A stretch of DNA of 64,000 bases from contig CP166133.1 in assembly GCA_041228285.1 (NCBI GenBank), forward strand, positions 2,513,380 through 2,577,379, in the 5' to 3' direction. Source of the stretch: Neisseriaceae bacterium CLB008 (GTDB lineage Bacteria; Pseudomonadota; Gammaproteobacteria; Burkholderiales; Neisseriaceae). Below the pieces are notes generated by a model. That model searched no databases and was not told where the DNA came from. It was given only the letters and a program-made list of their open reading frames with translations. Both the position numbers and the translations under genes were made by a program. Numbering within the stretch: position 1 is the stretch's first letter; each line of letters begins with the position of its first letter. This document shows positions 9,789 to 18,344 of this stretch, one piece after another.

Positions 9789-10202
9789 ATGAAAACATAT
9801 CAACCCAATAGCCCTGAAGCCGTTGCCCACGTCATCGCCATGTGCATGCTGGCCGACAGTGACCTAGATGCCTCTGAATTTGAGGCCATGGAAGCAGTTA
9901 AGCTCTATGATGTTTTGGGCCTACAGCAAGAAGCCTTCACCACTATTTTAAAAGATTATCTGGAAGATCTATCCAAGGTTGCTGAGACTGAAGAGCGTGT
10001 GTCGCTATTAGCGCCAGAGCGCGTCGACGCCATTTTGGCCCAGGTCACCGAGCGTAAATATCGCCTCATCGCTCTGGCGACGGCCCTAAACATCTGCAAA
10101 GGCGACCACGCCCTAAATAATGCCGAACTGGCACTGTTCCAGCACATCATGCACCAATGGCAAATTGACTTAACCGACCTAGAAATCGCCGTTAGCCAAT
10201 AA
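9789..10202 (+). CDS. TerB-like protein
   Basis: A 137-residue all-helical protein resembling the TerB tellurite-resistance domain. It shows two acidic repeats, LADSDLDASEFEAME near residues 20-35 and CKGDHALNNAELALFQ near 105-120, as expected for the metal-binding TerB fold. No other ter genes are nearby, so tellurite resistance should not be assumed; single TerB-like proteins are widespread and mostly uncharacterised. A good ribosome site (AAGGAAA) precedes the ATG, and the stop overlaps the xerC start as TAATG. Confidence 0.75.
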   Translation: MKTYQPNSPEAVAHVIAMCMLADSDLDASEFEAMEAVKLYDVLGLQQEAFTTILKDYLEDLSKVAETEERVSLLAPERVDAILAQVTERKYRLIALATALNICKGDHALNNAELALFQHIMHQWQIDLTDLEIAVSQ

Positions 10203-11134
10203 TGACCACCCTATTGTTGAGTGAGCTACCGCAACACCTAAGCCGCTATCTCACCACCCTCACTCAAGCCAATAAATCACCGCACACCCTCGCCGCCTAT
10301 GAGCGAGACGTGCGGCGGTTATTCGAACTTTTGCAGCAACAAGGCCTAGCCGACGACGTCGTGCCCATCAAGCGCCACATGATTGCCGCACTGAAAAGCC
10401 TGTCAGGTAAAAACCAACACCCCCATACCCTCGCCCGCGCCCTCAGCGCTTGGCGCCAGTTTTTCGCCTATTTAGAAGCCGAAGGCCACATAGAACTCAA
10501 TCCTTGCCTTGGGCTCAAGCCACCGAAGGCACCGGCGCGCCTCCCCAAGGCTTTAACCCAAGAAAACATGCAACACCTCTTAGACGAACCAGAGGCCAAC
10601 GACGTTTTAAGCCTGCGCGACAAGGCCATGTTTGAGCTCATGTATGCATCGGGCCTGCGCCTATCAGAGCTGGCCGCACTCAACCGCTATGACATCGACT
10701 TCGAGCAACACTTATTGAGGGTCTTAGGCAAAGGCCACAATGAACGCATCGTTCCCTTTGGCAGCCAAGCCGAAGCCGCCCTCAGAGCCTACATCGACAG
10801 TACACCCATCGAACACAGCAACCCGGAAGAGCAGGCGGTTTTTTTAAACAATAAAGGCCACCGCTTGAGCATGCGGCAAATCCAAAACCGCCTCAACCGC
10901 TGGGCCAATCAAAGCAGCAGCGACCAGCACATTCACCCTCATATGCTGCGCCACAGCTTTGCCAGCCATATGCTGCAAAGCGCCCAAGACGTACGCGTGG
11001 TGCAGGAGCTGCTGGGCCACGCCAGCCTCAGCACCACCCAAATCTACACCAAGCTGGATTTCGAACATCTGGCCAGCGTCTATGATCAGGCTCATCCACG
11101 CGCCAAGAAGAAAAAACCCGCCGAGCCCAGCTAA
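10202..11134 (+). CDS. xerC: Tyrosine recombinase XerC
   Basis: Site-specific recombinase that with XerD resolves chromosome dimers at dif. It has 310 residues, a SAM-like N-terminal core-binding domain (residues 12-100) and a C-terminal catalytic domain with the complete set Arg153 (ASGLRLSEL), Lys177 (GKGHNER), His247/Arg250 (HPHMLRHSF), His273 (LGHASLSTT) and nucleophile Tyr282 (IYTKLDF). It is translationally coupled to the TerB-like gene and overlaps the convergent gluQ by four bases. The closest alternative is XerD; the position outside mobile DNA and the length fit XerC. Confidence 0.9.
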   Translation: MTTLLLSELPQHLSRYLTTLTQANKSPHTLAAYERDVRRLFELLQQQGLADDVVPIKRHMIAALKSLSGKNQHPHTLARALSAWRQFFAYLEAEGHIELNPCLGLKPPKAPARLPKALTQENMQHLLDEPEANDVLSLRDKAMFELMYASGLRLSELAALNRYDIDFEQHLLRVLGKGHNERIVPFGSQAEAALRAYIDSTPIEHSNPEEQAVFLNNKGHRLSMRQIQNRLNRWANQSSSDQHIHPHMLRHSFASHMLQSAQDVRVVQELLGHASLSTTQIYTKLDFEHLASVYDQAHPRAKKKKPAEPS

Positions 11135-12030
11135 GGCATCACCACGATATTGTCTGCCCCCACCTTCTGAGGTGACCACAACGGCACCGCCGCGGCCAAC
11201 AGCGCCTGCGGCGTGTCGTAATCTGCCGCTACCAACCTAATCCCCAAGTAACCCAAGACGGCCTGTAGCTGTTGCATGACGGCCTGACCATCCAGAGCTG
11301 GCGCCAAGGTTTGCTTGGATAATTTTTGCCCCAGTGCATTGGTCAGCAGCGGCAAATGTGCATACGCCGGCTGTGGATAGCCCAATACCTGCTGCAAGTA
11401 CTGCTGGCGCGGCGTACACACCAACAAATCACGGCCACGCACAATGTGGCTCACGCTCTGATCGGCATCATCCACCACCACCGCAAGCTGGTAGGCCCAC
11501 TCGCCATCGGCCCGCTTCAGCACAAAGTCACCGATGTCCTGAGCCAAATTTTGCCGATACGGCCCCATCAATTCATCTACGAAGCCTATGTCTTGATTAG
11601 GCACCTTCAAGCGCCAAGCCGGTGCCTTGCGCGGATCACGCGGGCTGACAGCGCTGCGGCAATGGCCGGCATAGACACAGCCGTCGGCGCCTTCACGCCC
11701 CTCGGCCATCACCTCTTTACGGCTACAGTAGCAAGGATAAACCAAGTCTCGCGCATATAAATCATCCAAGGCCGCCTGGTACAGAGCATGGCGCTGACTT
11801 TGATACACCACCTCGCCATCCCAATCCAGCCCAAACGTTTTCAGCGTGGCCAGAATATCGGCAGCGGCACCAGGCTGCTCGCGCGGCGGATCTAAATCTT
11901 CCATCCGCACCAACCATTGCCCCCCTACCGACCGAGCCGCTAAATAGCTGGCAACAGCAGCCAAGAGTGAGCCTAAATGCAAACGCCCAGTTGGGCTAGG
12001 CGCAAAACGCCCAATATAATCCATGCTCAT
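11131..12030 (-). CDS. gluQ: Glutamyl-Q tRNA(Asp) synthetase
   Basis: A truncated GluRS paralogue that attaches glutamate to the queuosine of tRNA-Asp. The HIGH-like motif lies in [19 protein letters not shown] (residues 7-25). Zinc ligands are seen in YPCYCSRKE and the later YAGHC. The KMSKS-like motif is GQKLSKQ. At 299 residues it lacks the GluRS anticodon-binding domain, as expected. An ATG two codons downstream (12024) is an alternative start. It is convergent with xerC and divergent from tsaB. Confidence 0.93.
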   Translation of the reverse strand: MSMDYIGRFAPSPTGRLHLGSLLAAVASYLAARSVGGQWLVRMEDLDPPREQPGAAADILATLKTFGLDWDGEVVYQSQRHALYQAALDDLYARDLVYPCYCSRKEVMAEGREGADGCVYAGHCRSAVSPRDPRKAPAWRLKVPNQDIGFVDELMGPYRQNLAQDIGDFVLKRADGEWAYQLAVVVDDADQSVSHIVRGRDLLVCTPRQQYLQQVLGYPQPAYAHLPLLTNALGQKLSKQTLAPALDGQAVMQQLQAVLGYLGIRLVAADYDTPQALLAAAVPLWSPQKVGADNIVVMP

Positions 12031-12032
12031 TT

Positions 12033-12061
12033 CTGAATCTCATCGTTGAATCAGTTATAAT
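12033..12061 (+). promoter_or_regulatory. Possible promoter of tsaB-rimI-UDG operon
   Basis: A perfect -10 TATAAT (12056-12061) with a weak -35 CTGAAT 17 bases upstream, 40 bases before the tsaB ATG. Confidence 0.5.
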
Positions 12062-12101
12062 AAAGACCTATTTTACGCCGTTATTGGAAGAGCACAAAAA
12101 C

Positions 12102-12785
12102 ATGGTTGCCCCCACCCCTTATACACGCTGTCTGGCAATGGACACCGCCACTCAATTTCTCTCCGTTGCTGTAGGCAACGAGACGCAATCGGCGCTGTAT
12201 CATGAGCAGGTTGGCGCCCAGCAGTCGGCACTCATCCTCCCCACCATTCAAAGCCTATTAGACACCCAAGGCCACGGCCTAGACCAGCTGGATTTAATCG
12301 TGTACGCCCAAGGCCCTGGCTCCTTTACCGGCTTACGCATTGGTGCAGGCGTGGCCCAAGGCTTAAGCATGGCGCTAGACGTTCCCCTAATGGGCATTCC
12401 TACTCTAGACGTAGTGGCCAGCATGGCACCGGCCCATACCCACGTTTTGGCCGCCATCGACGCACGCATGGGTGAAGTATTTTACGCCTGGTATGACACC
12501 ACCAATATGACGCGCCTGTCTGACTACAGCGTCGCCAAACCAACTGAGATTAAGCCCCTAGCCCCTGATGCCCTCACCGTGGGCAATGCGCTCGAGCTCT
12601 ACGCCGACATTTTACCCACAGGCAGTAGCCAAATGCCCACGGCTCAAGATTACCTTAAGCTCGCCCTCAGCGGTCGCTATCAGGCATCCGGCGCCCAAGC
12701 GGCAGACTTACTGTATGTGCGTAATAAAATTGCCCTGACCGCCAAAGAACAGGCGCAGAGAAAACAAAATGGCCACAACAGCTAA
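12102..12785 (+). CDS. tsaB: tRNA threonylcarbamoyladenosine biosynthesis protein TsaB
   Basis: Partner of TsaD/TsaE in making the t6A modification at position 37 of ANN-decoding tRNAs. It has 227 residues from the ATG at 12102, which follows GGAAGAG; an upstream TTG at 12084 is not needed. The ASKHA-fold opening CLAMDTATQFLSVAV and the family motif GPGSFTGLRIG (about residues 70-80) are clear. It overlaps rimI by 17 bases, the common tsaB-rimI pairing. Confidence 0.95.
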   Translation: MVAPTPYTRCLAMDTATQFLSVAVGNETQSALYHEQVGAQQSALILPTIQSLLDTQGHGLDQLDLIVYAQGPGSFTGLRIGAGVAQGLSMALDVPLMGIPTLDVVASMAPAHTHVLAAIDARMGEVFYAWYDTTNMTRLSDYSVAKPTEIKPLAPDALTVGNALELYADILPTGSSQMPTAQDYLKLALSGRYQASGAQAADLLYVRNKIALTAKEQAQRKQNGHNS

Positions 12786-13224
12786 GATCAACATTCGGCC
12801 CGCCCACAGAGACGACTTAGCCGACATTGTCGCCATCAACCAAGCTGGGCAGGAGTCTACCTGGTCTGAGCGGCAGTTTGCCAGCGCCCTCAACGGCAAC
12901 GACACGCTCTGGGTGTTAACCCAAAACGATCAAGTTGCAGCCTTTTTACTGTGGCACAGCGTATTAGACGAAGCAGAAATCCATCATTTTGGCGTGGCGA
13001 CCACCGCCTTGCGCCGAGGACTGGCCAGCCAACTTTTGAGCCAACTGGTTACTCATTGTCGCAGCGTCGGCATCCATCGCATCATCTTAGACGTGCGTGC
13101 CGGCAACCAGGCGGCAAAAGCGTTATACTTAAAGCATGGCTTTGTGGTGAATGGCCAACGCACAGGTTATTACCAAACGGCCACCGGTAGAGAAGACGCC
13201 CTTTTAATGGAAAAAACATGTTAG
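12769..13224 (+). CDS. rimI: Ribosomal protein S18-alanine N-acetyltransferase
   Basis: GNAT-fold acetyltransferase expected to acetylate the N-terminal alanine of ribosomal protein S18 with acetyl-CoA. It has 151 residues, with the acetyl-CoA P-loop in LRRGLASQLL (about residues 83-92) and the C-terminal RAGNQAAKALYLKHGF typical of RimI. The start lies inside tsaB and the stop overlaps the next ATG, so the three genes are tightly coupled. Confidence 0.92.
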   Translation: MATTAKINIRPAHRDDLADIVAINQAGQESTWSERQFASALNGNDTLWVLTQNDQVAAFLLWHSVLDEAEIHHFGVATTALRRGLASQLLSQLVTHCRSVGIHRIILDVRAGNQAAKALYLKHGFVVNGQRTGYYQTATGREDALLMEKTC

Positions 13225-14135
13225 ACACGCGCTACGTTCATTTGCATGATGCCTTAGGCTTAGGCCCCCTGTGGGTCAACCAGGCGGCTACGCTGGTGCC
13301 TAACGAACCCAGTGCAGACAACCACATCGATACCCCTGCGACGGTTAGACTGCCCACCCCTACTACGCCACAGCCGCAAGAGCACAGCGCCCGCTCAGAA
13401 CAACCCACCGCAACATCCCAACCGGCGGCCACCACCAAAACTGCACTACCACAAGGACGCATCGCGGCTACCCGCGCCTCTTTATTTAAAACATTGGCCA
13501 TCAAACCGCAGCCTAGCGAGGCTGAACTAGCCGCAGCAGAAGCAGCCAGCGCCGCGGCAGAAAAGGCCAAGACTCCTACAGTTGAGCCAATCGTGCTCGC
13601 CGACGGCTTAGATTTGCGCAGCCTACACAAACACATCAGCGTCTGCACCGCCTGCCCACTACACCAAAGCCGCAAACAAGCACTGCCAGGGCGCGGCCAA
13701 GACAATAGCCCCCTGATGGTGGTGTCGCCCGCACCGTCACAAGACGATGACTTACACAACCAGCTGCTACACGGCACCGTCGGCGCCCTGCTAGACAATA
13801 TGCTGGCCAGCATCGGCCTATCGATCGATGAGGTATTTTTAAGCAGCAGCATTAAGTGTAGCCCCAGCCTCACCGTACCGGTACAGCCAGAATACCAAAA
13901 GAACTGCCTCACTTATTTAAATGCCCAAATTCAGGCCAGTCGGCCCCGCGCCCTATTGTTTCTAGGCGAAAACCTGACCAAGCACTGCGCCATCACACCA
14001 CAAGGGCTGACCTATCAAGACTTACCCACGTTCATTGTGCCGCATCCGGCCAAACTATTGCGCCACACTGCCGACAAACGCCGCGCCTGGCACACCCTCA
14101 GCGAACTGAAGCGCTGGCTAAAACAGCCCACCTAA
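13218..14135 (+). CDS. Uracil-DNA glycosylase-like protein with altered catalytic motif
   Basis: The C-terminal 165 residues resemble family 4 (iron-sulfur) uracil-DNA glycosylases. Four cysteines sit where Fe-S ligands are expected: Cys143 and Cys146 in CTACPLH, Cys214 in IKCSP, Cys230. The C-terminal HP motif is VPHPAKLLRHTADK (His276). However the first motif, normally GEAPGxxED, reads SPAPSQDDD (170-178), so the usual glycine-rich catalytic loop is altered. The N-terminal 120 residues are a Pro/Ala/Thr-rich linker of low complexity. It is coupled to rimI by overlap. The enzyme may have unusual activity or none; the fold assignment is firmer than the function. Confidence 0.75.
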   Translation: MLDTRYVHLHDALGLGPLWVNQAATLVPNEPSADNHIDTPATVRLPTPTTPQPQEHSARSEQPTATSQPAATTKTALPQGRIAATRASLFKTLAIKPQPSEAELAAAEAASAAAEKAKTPTVEPIVLADGLDLRSLHKHISVCTACPLHQSRKQALPGRGQDNSPLMVVSPAPSQDDDLHNQLLHGTVGALLDNMLASIGLSIDEVFLSSSIKCSPSLTVPVQPEYQKNCLTYLNAQIQASRPRALLFLGENLTKHCAITPQGLTYQDLPTFIVPHPAKLLRHTADKRRAWHTLSELKRWLKQPT

Positions 14136-14140
14136 CCACG

Positions 14141-14180
14141 CAAAACGCCCCTGCATCACCTAAGTCATGCAGGGGCGTCA
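14141..14180 (-). terminator. Terminator of the sspA-sspB unit
   Basis: A 12-bp stem ACGCCCCTGCAT/ATGCAGGGGCGT with a 10-base loop. The T-run is on the minus-strand side, 11 bases after the sspB stop. It may also stop the convergent UDG-like transcript. Confidence 0.85.
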
Positions 14181-14189
14181 ATCATTGGC

Positions 14190-14594
14190 TTACTTAATGA
14201 TTTTCAAATGGCTGGGTAAAGTGGGCGCTTCTTCTTTGGCCGCCACCTCAGGCTCTGACGCTGCCTCAGGCACAGACTGCTCAAGCTCAAAGCCCATGCC
14301 CTCACCCGTCTCACGAGCAAAGATCGTCAACACATTGCCGGTTGGCAACCACACATCGTGAGCCACGCCACCAAAGCGTGCCGAAAAAGACACCCAATCG
14401 TTGGCAATGTTTAGGCCTTGGCAAGCGTTGGGGCCAATATTCAACACAATTTCGCCATCCTTCACGAACTGCATCGGCACCTTAGTCTGCTCATCTACCC
14501 ACACCGCAATATGCGGCGTTTGCTCGTTGTCGACGCACCATTCATACAGGGCACGAATCAAATAGGGTTTGGTACTGGTTTTCATAAAGCTCAT
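14190..14594 (-). CDS. sspB: ClpXP protease specificity-enhancing factor SspB
   Basis: Adaptor that delivers ssrA-tagged proteins from stalled ribosomes to ClpXP. It has 134 residues: a folded substrate-binding domain (about residues 1-105, with KPYLIRALYEWCVDN and HIAVWVDE near the start), an acidic Ala/Glu-rich linker, and the C-terminal tail LPSHLKIIK. That tail fits the short ClpX-binding (XB) peptide of SspB, so the tethering function looks intact. A second ATG at 14585 (MKTSTK) is possible. It lies 37 bases after sspA. Confidence 0.94.
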   Translation of the reverse strand: MSFMKTSTKPYLIRALYEWCVDNEQTPHIAVWVDEQTKVPMQFVKDGEIVLNIGPNACQGLNIANDWVSFSARFGGVAHDVWLPTGNVLTIFARETGEGMGFELEQSVPEAASEPEVAAKEEAPTLPSHLKIIK

Positions 14595-14631
14595 CCAAAC
14601 AATAAAGCCACGCTAATGCGTGGCCTTGGGT

Positions 14632-15237
14632 TTAACGACGCATCGCTTTTTCAGCAGCGGTTAAAGAATCAATAAAGGCCTGACGTTGGAAAATACGCTC
14701 TGCGTACTTCAAGATCGGTGCAGCCGATTTACCCAACTCAATGCCGTAATGGTCTAAGCGCCACAACAGCGGCGCCAAAGCCACATCAATCATCGAGAAT
14801 TCTTCGCCCAAAATGTATTTTTGTTTCGCGAATACGGGGGCAATCACAGTTAAGCCTTCCGTAATCGCTTCACGGGCTTTGTTTAGCTCTTTATTAGTGG
14901 CCGCTGGGTTTTCCAGAGTCACCACGTGAGAGAACAGTTCGCGCTCAAAGCGATACAAGAATAGGCGGCCACGGGCGCGCATGACCGGATCACCAGGCAT
15001 TAACTGCGGATGAGGGAAACGCTCATCAATGTATTCATTGATGATGTTGGACTCATGCAATACCAATTCACGTTCAACCAATACCGGTACTTGATTGTAA
15101 GGGTTCATAATGGCCAAGTCTTCAGGTTTATTAAAGATGTCTACATCTTTAACCTCAAAATCCATGCCTTTCTCAAACAACACAAAACGGCAACGGTGAC
15201 TGAAAGGACAGGTAATCCCTGAATACAAAGTCATCAT
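14632..15237 (-). CDS. sspA: Stringent starvation protein A
   Basis: RNA polymerase-associated GST-fold protein that acts on transcription during starvation and in virulence regulation in related bacteria. The frame extends to 15312, but the ATG at 15237 is preferred: AGGA lies eight bases upstream and the 201-residue product is the family length. The thioredoxin-like N-terminal domain starts MMTLYSGITCPFSHRCRFVL, with ESNIINEYIDERFP typical of SspA. The C-terminal helical domain has the expected motif in FSMIDVALAPLLWRL. An extended -10 promoter lies directly upstream. Confidence 0.95.
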   Translation of the reverse strand: MMTLYSGITCPFSHRCRFVLFEKGMDFEVKDVDIFNKPEDLAIMNPYNQVPVLVERELVLHESNIINEYIDERFPHPQLMPGDPVMRARGRLFLYRFERELFSHVVTLENPAATNKELNKAREAITEGLTVIAPVFAKQKYILGEEFSMIDVALAPLLWRLDHYGIELGKSAAPILKYAERIFQRQAFIDSLTAAEKAMRR

Positions 15238-15271
15238 AATCAACATCCTAAGAATAATTTCAGAAGCGACC

Positions 15272-15280
15272 ATTATAACA
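15272..15280 (-). promoter_or_regulatory. Extended -10 promoter of sspA-sspB
   Basis: Minus-strand TGtTATAAT (TATAAT is the complement of 15272-15277), 35 bases before the sspA ATG. No clear -35. It would let sspAB be expressed apart from petABC. Confidence 0.6.
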
Positions 15281-15344
15281 AAAATGGCCACACAAAGCCA
15301 CAAATCGAACATAAGTGACTGTATTAAAACAAACTATGACGAAT

Positions 15345-16169
15345 TTAGCGGCGTGGCAAAAACAGCCCCAACAGCACCAGCACGCGTAAACGCTCTTTAC
15401 CGCCTTGGCGCGGCATGCGCTTGAGCAAAGGCAAAATGGTCTTGAGCCAACCCGCCCCTTTTTCGGTTAAGTTCAATACCTGATCATTGGGCGCAGCCGA
15501 CTGATAAAGCGCCAACAGGCTACGCAAGCGCTCTATCTGCGGTGCCACGTCGGCGTCGGTTTTCACCTTCATTAACGAGCTAAAAAACATCAATACATCA
15601 ATCGCCTGCAGCGCACTTAAAGGCAGTTCTCGATCAAGGTCTTCTTCAAAGTCAAAGCGATAAAACCCATCAGGCTGCTGGGTCACATTGCGAATTTGGG
15701 CGCCACCGTGCCAACAACCACGCTGATGAAATTGAGCCAAATCCAAAGTCAGCGCCTCTAAAGTTGCCCACCGCACTTCAGGCGTTGCCTCTGATAGCTG
15801 CTGCTCGATGGGTTCGCCAACGTGCGTCATCGCCACCCAATCATCGCCCACCCCAACCACGCGGGGCACCTTCACCCCTGCCGCAGCCAGCTGTAGCAAA
15901 CGATTAACCTCATGCGCTTCTTCACCTCTTGGTGCCGGCGTGGGCGCAGCCCCTGCCGGGTCCAAACGTCGATAAATCAAGCGCGACAGCCAGCGTCTGA
16001 GCCTTAAGAAACGAGCGCGTGATAGGCGCTTAATAATGAGCGTTTCCCCCTCATGATCCAGTAAAAAAACGCGAGCAGACGTTTGCTCGCGTTTTGTGTG
16101 AACCAGAGTTTTTAAAGCTTCAGAAGCTTGCGGCGCCAAAAGCGAACTTTTGTGCAACAGATCTTCCAT
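15345..16169 (-). CDS. Protein kinase-like fold protein (LPS-kinase/RIO-like)
   Basis: A 274-residue protein with a degenerate kinase fold. The N-lobe lysine is in EGETLIIKRL (about residue 47). The catalytic loop reads HGGAQIRNVT (His-Gly...Asn) and is followed 10 residues later by DFEED in the place of the DFG metal-binding motif. This layout matches Kdo/lipopolysaccharide-kinase-like and aminoglycoside-kinase-like families. A C-terminal Leu/Val-rich stretch ending LGLFLPRR may be membrane-associated. It lies between petC and sspA on the same strand. The substrate is unknown; a lipid A or LPS core sugar is possible but unproven. Confidence 0.65.
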   Translation of the reverse strand: MEDLLHKSSLLAPQASEALKTLVHTKREQTSARVFLLDHEGETLIIKRLSRARFLRLRRWLSRLIYRRLDPAGAAPTPAPRGEEAHEVNRLLQLAAAGVKVPRVVGVGDDWVAMTHVGEPIEQQLSEATPEVRWATLEALTLDLAQFHQRGCWHGGAQIRNVTQQPDGFYRFDFEEDLDRELPLSALQAIDVLMFFSSLMKVKTDADVAPQIERLRSLLALYQSAAPNDQVLNLTEKGAGWLKTILPLLKRMPRQGGKERLRVLVLLGLFLPRR

Positions 16170-16186
16170 TTATACTCTTTATCTAA

Positions 16187-16972
16187 TTAATGAACGTCTT
16201 TCCAGTATTCTTTCTTCAGGAAGTACGCCAAAGGCAACATGATCACCAACAAGAACATCAACACACCGTAACCGATCTGTTTACGTTTCAATAATGCTGG
16301 CTCACCCATGTACACCATATAGTTCACCAAGTCAGTCACGTACTGATCGTATTCAGCCGTCACCACGCGCTTGTCGTCGATTGCACGACTGTGTAAGCCC
16401 GTACGTTCCCAGTATAACTTAGGTTCCAATACGCCGTCTTTGTTCTTTTCCCAAACAGGCTGACCGTCGGCATCCAACTCAACGGCGCGCACGCCTTGCT
16501 GTTCCCACAGCACGTGTGGCATACCCACTTTATCGAAGGCGGTGTTATTCCAGCCTGAAGGACGCGATGGGTCTTTATAGAAACCGCGCATATAGGCATA
16601 CAGATAATCCGCACCGCGAGAACGGGCAATCAAAGACAAGTCAGGCGGTACAGAGCCAAACCATTCTTTGGCGTCTTCTGGCGCCAACGCACCTTGCATG
16701 GTGTCACCGATTTTATCGGTGGTGAACATGAGGTTGTCTTTGATTTGCTCTTCAGTCAAACCAAGGTCCGTCAAACGGTTAAAACGCATATTGCTGGCAG
16801 AGTGACAAGACAAACAGTAGTTGGTAAAGATTTGAGCGCCACGTTGCAAACCAGCCTGGTTGCCCAAATCGATGTTCACTTTTTCAGTAACGGCAGCGCC
16901 GGAGGCACTCACCTGAGCAACAGGCAGTACCATGGCGGCGGCAACCAATAAAGCTTTTAATTTATTTTTCAT
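16187..16972 (-). CDS. petC: Cytochrome bc1 complex, cytochrome c1 subunit
   Basis: Haem c-carrying subunit of complex III, passing electrons from the Rieske protein to a soluble cytochrome c in the periplasm. Start chosen at 16972 (MKNKLKALLVAAAMVLPVA), which gives a Sec signal peptide and has AGG in its leader; the longer frame to 17017 overlaps petB. Haem-binding CLSCH lies at residues 53-57. The C-terminal anchor is the hydrophobic stretch near residue 240, ending KKEYWKDVH. Last of petABC. Confidence 0.96.
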   Translation of the reverse strand: MKNKLKALLVAAAMVLPVAQVSASGAAVTEKVNIDLGNQAGLQRGAQIFTNYCLSCHSASNMRFNRLTDLGLTEEQIKDNLMFTTDKIGDTMQGALAPEDAKEWFGSVPPDLSLIARSRGADYLYAYMRGFYKDPSRPSGWNNTAFDKVGMPHVLWEQQGVRAVELDADGQPVWEKNKDGVLEPKLYWERTGLHSRAIDDKRVVTAEYDQYVTDLVNYMVYMGEPALLKRKQIGYGVLMFLLVIMLPLAYFLKKEYWKDVH

Positions 16973-16982
16973 TTGCCTACCC

Positions 16983-18329
16983 TTAAATAAACTGGCCGAA
17001 CAAGACTGCACCGACAATGGTCAACACAACGTAGATCAAGAATTTGATTTTATGGCTGGTTGAGCTCATGGTCACGCGATCAGGTACTGGTTTTACTTTA
17101 TCCATTTTGGTGTAGATTGGCATGCCCAAGAAGAACAAGAAGTACACCACTGATAGGATGCGCGACACGATGGTGCGCAAATCAGTTGCAGGAATAGCCC
17201 CCAAAATACCCAAGCCGATGAACGAAATGATGAACAACACCAACATCGTTTTAAAGATCGGACCACGGTAGCGAACAGACTTAACGGGTGAACGGTCTAA
17301 CCAAGGCAACAAGGCAATCAACACTACCGCAGCGCCCATCCCCAGCACACCCCAAACTTGGGTACCGAAGAGTGATGGAATCGCACGCAAAATCGCATAG
17401 AACGGCGTAAAGTACCAAACCGGTGCAATGTGCGCAGGCGTTTTCATTGGGTCTGCAGGGTCAAAGTTAGGTGCTTCTAAGAAGTAACCACCGCCCTCAG
17501 GCAAGAAGAACATAATGCCGGTAAAGATCACTAAGAACACCACCACGCCCACAATGTCTTTCACAGTGTAGTATGGGTGGAACGGGATGCCGTCTTTAGG
17601 CAGGCCGTTTTCGCCTTTGTTTTCTTTAATTTCAATACCGTCTGGGTTGTTAGAACCCACTTCGTGTAGCGCGATCAAATGCGCCACCACCAAGCCCACC
17701 AAGATCAATGGAATGGCAATCACGTGTAAGGCAAAGAAACGGTTTAGGGTCACGTCAGAAACGTTGAAGTCACCACGAATCCAGATAGAGAGGTCAGGAC
17801 CAATCACAGGGATGGCGGCAAACAGGTTAATAATCACCTGAGCACCCCAGAACGACATTTGCCCCCAAGGCAATAAATAACCCATAAAGGCTTCAGCCAT
17901 CAGGCACAAGAAAATCAGTGCACCAAATACCCAAACCAATTCACGGGGTTTTTTGAATGAACCGTAGATCAAGCCACGGAACATGTGTAGATAAATCACC
18001 ACGAAGAACATCGACGCGCCAGTTGAGTGCATGTAGCGAATCAACCAACCGCCAGAAACGTCGCGCATGATGTATTCCACCGACGCAAACGCCACGGGCA
18101 AGCCAGCGTTGTTTAACGTACCGTCGGGTTTGTAGTTCATGGTCAAGAAAATACCGCTGACAATTTGAATCACCAACACCAACATGGCTAAAGAGCCAAA
18201 GAAATACCAAAAGTTAAAGTTTTTAGGCGCGTAATATTCCGTTACGTGCTCTTTCATCATTTTCGATAACGGAAAACGATCATCTACCCAACCGAGCAAA
18301 GATTGCAATTTACTGTTATTCGTACTCAT
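16983..18329 (-). CDS. petB: Cytochrome bc1 complex, cytochrome b subunit
   Basis: Membrane core of complex III that oxidises ubiquinol and carries two b haems. The 448-residue length suits a bacterial bc1 cytochrome b with an extended C-terminal domain. Visible landmarks are the helix B region GWLIRYMHSTGASMFF with its haem histidine, the PEWY-like loop here APVWYFTPFYAILR (Qo site), and the later ALHVIAIPLILVGLV haem-ligand helix. About nine or ten membrane helices are seen, the last at the C-terminus. It is 15 bases downstream of petA. Confidence 0.97.
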   Translation of the reverse strand: MSTNNSKLQSLLGWVDDRFPLSKMMKEHVTEYYAPKNFNFWYFFGSLAMLVLVIQIVSGIFLTMNYKPDGTLNNAGLPVAFASVEYIMRDVSGGWLIRYMHSTGASMFFVVIYLHMFRGLIYGSFKKPRELVWVFGALIFLCLMAEAFMGYLLPWGQMSFWGAQVIINLFAAIPVIGPDLSIWIRGDFNVSDVTLNRFFALHVIAIPLILVGLVVAHLIALHEVGSNNPDGIEIKENKGENGLPKDGIPFHPYYTVKDIVGVVVFLVIFTGIMFFLPEGGGYFLEAPNFDPADPMKTPAHIAPVWYFTPFYAILRAIPSLFGTQVWGVLGMGAAVVLIALLPWLDRSPVKSVRYRGPIFKTMLVLFIISFIGLGILGAIPATDLRTIVSRILSVVYFLFFLGMPIYTKMDKVKPVPDRVTMSSTSHKIKFLIYVVLTIVGAVLFGQFI

Positions 18330-18344
18330 AGCTTATCCGTTCCC

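Noticed and set aside
9789-10202. Tellurite resistance operon
   Set aside because: Only a single TerB-like gene is present; terZ, terC, terD and terE are absent.
10202-11134. Phage or integron integrase
   Set aside because: The recombinase is in a housekeeping operon, has XerC form, and no attachment repeats or cassette genes surround it.
13238-13912. 224-codon minus-strand frame opposite the UDG-like gene
   Set aside because: Shadow of the Ala/Pro-rich linker; Ser/Cys/Val-rich with no domain.
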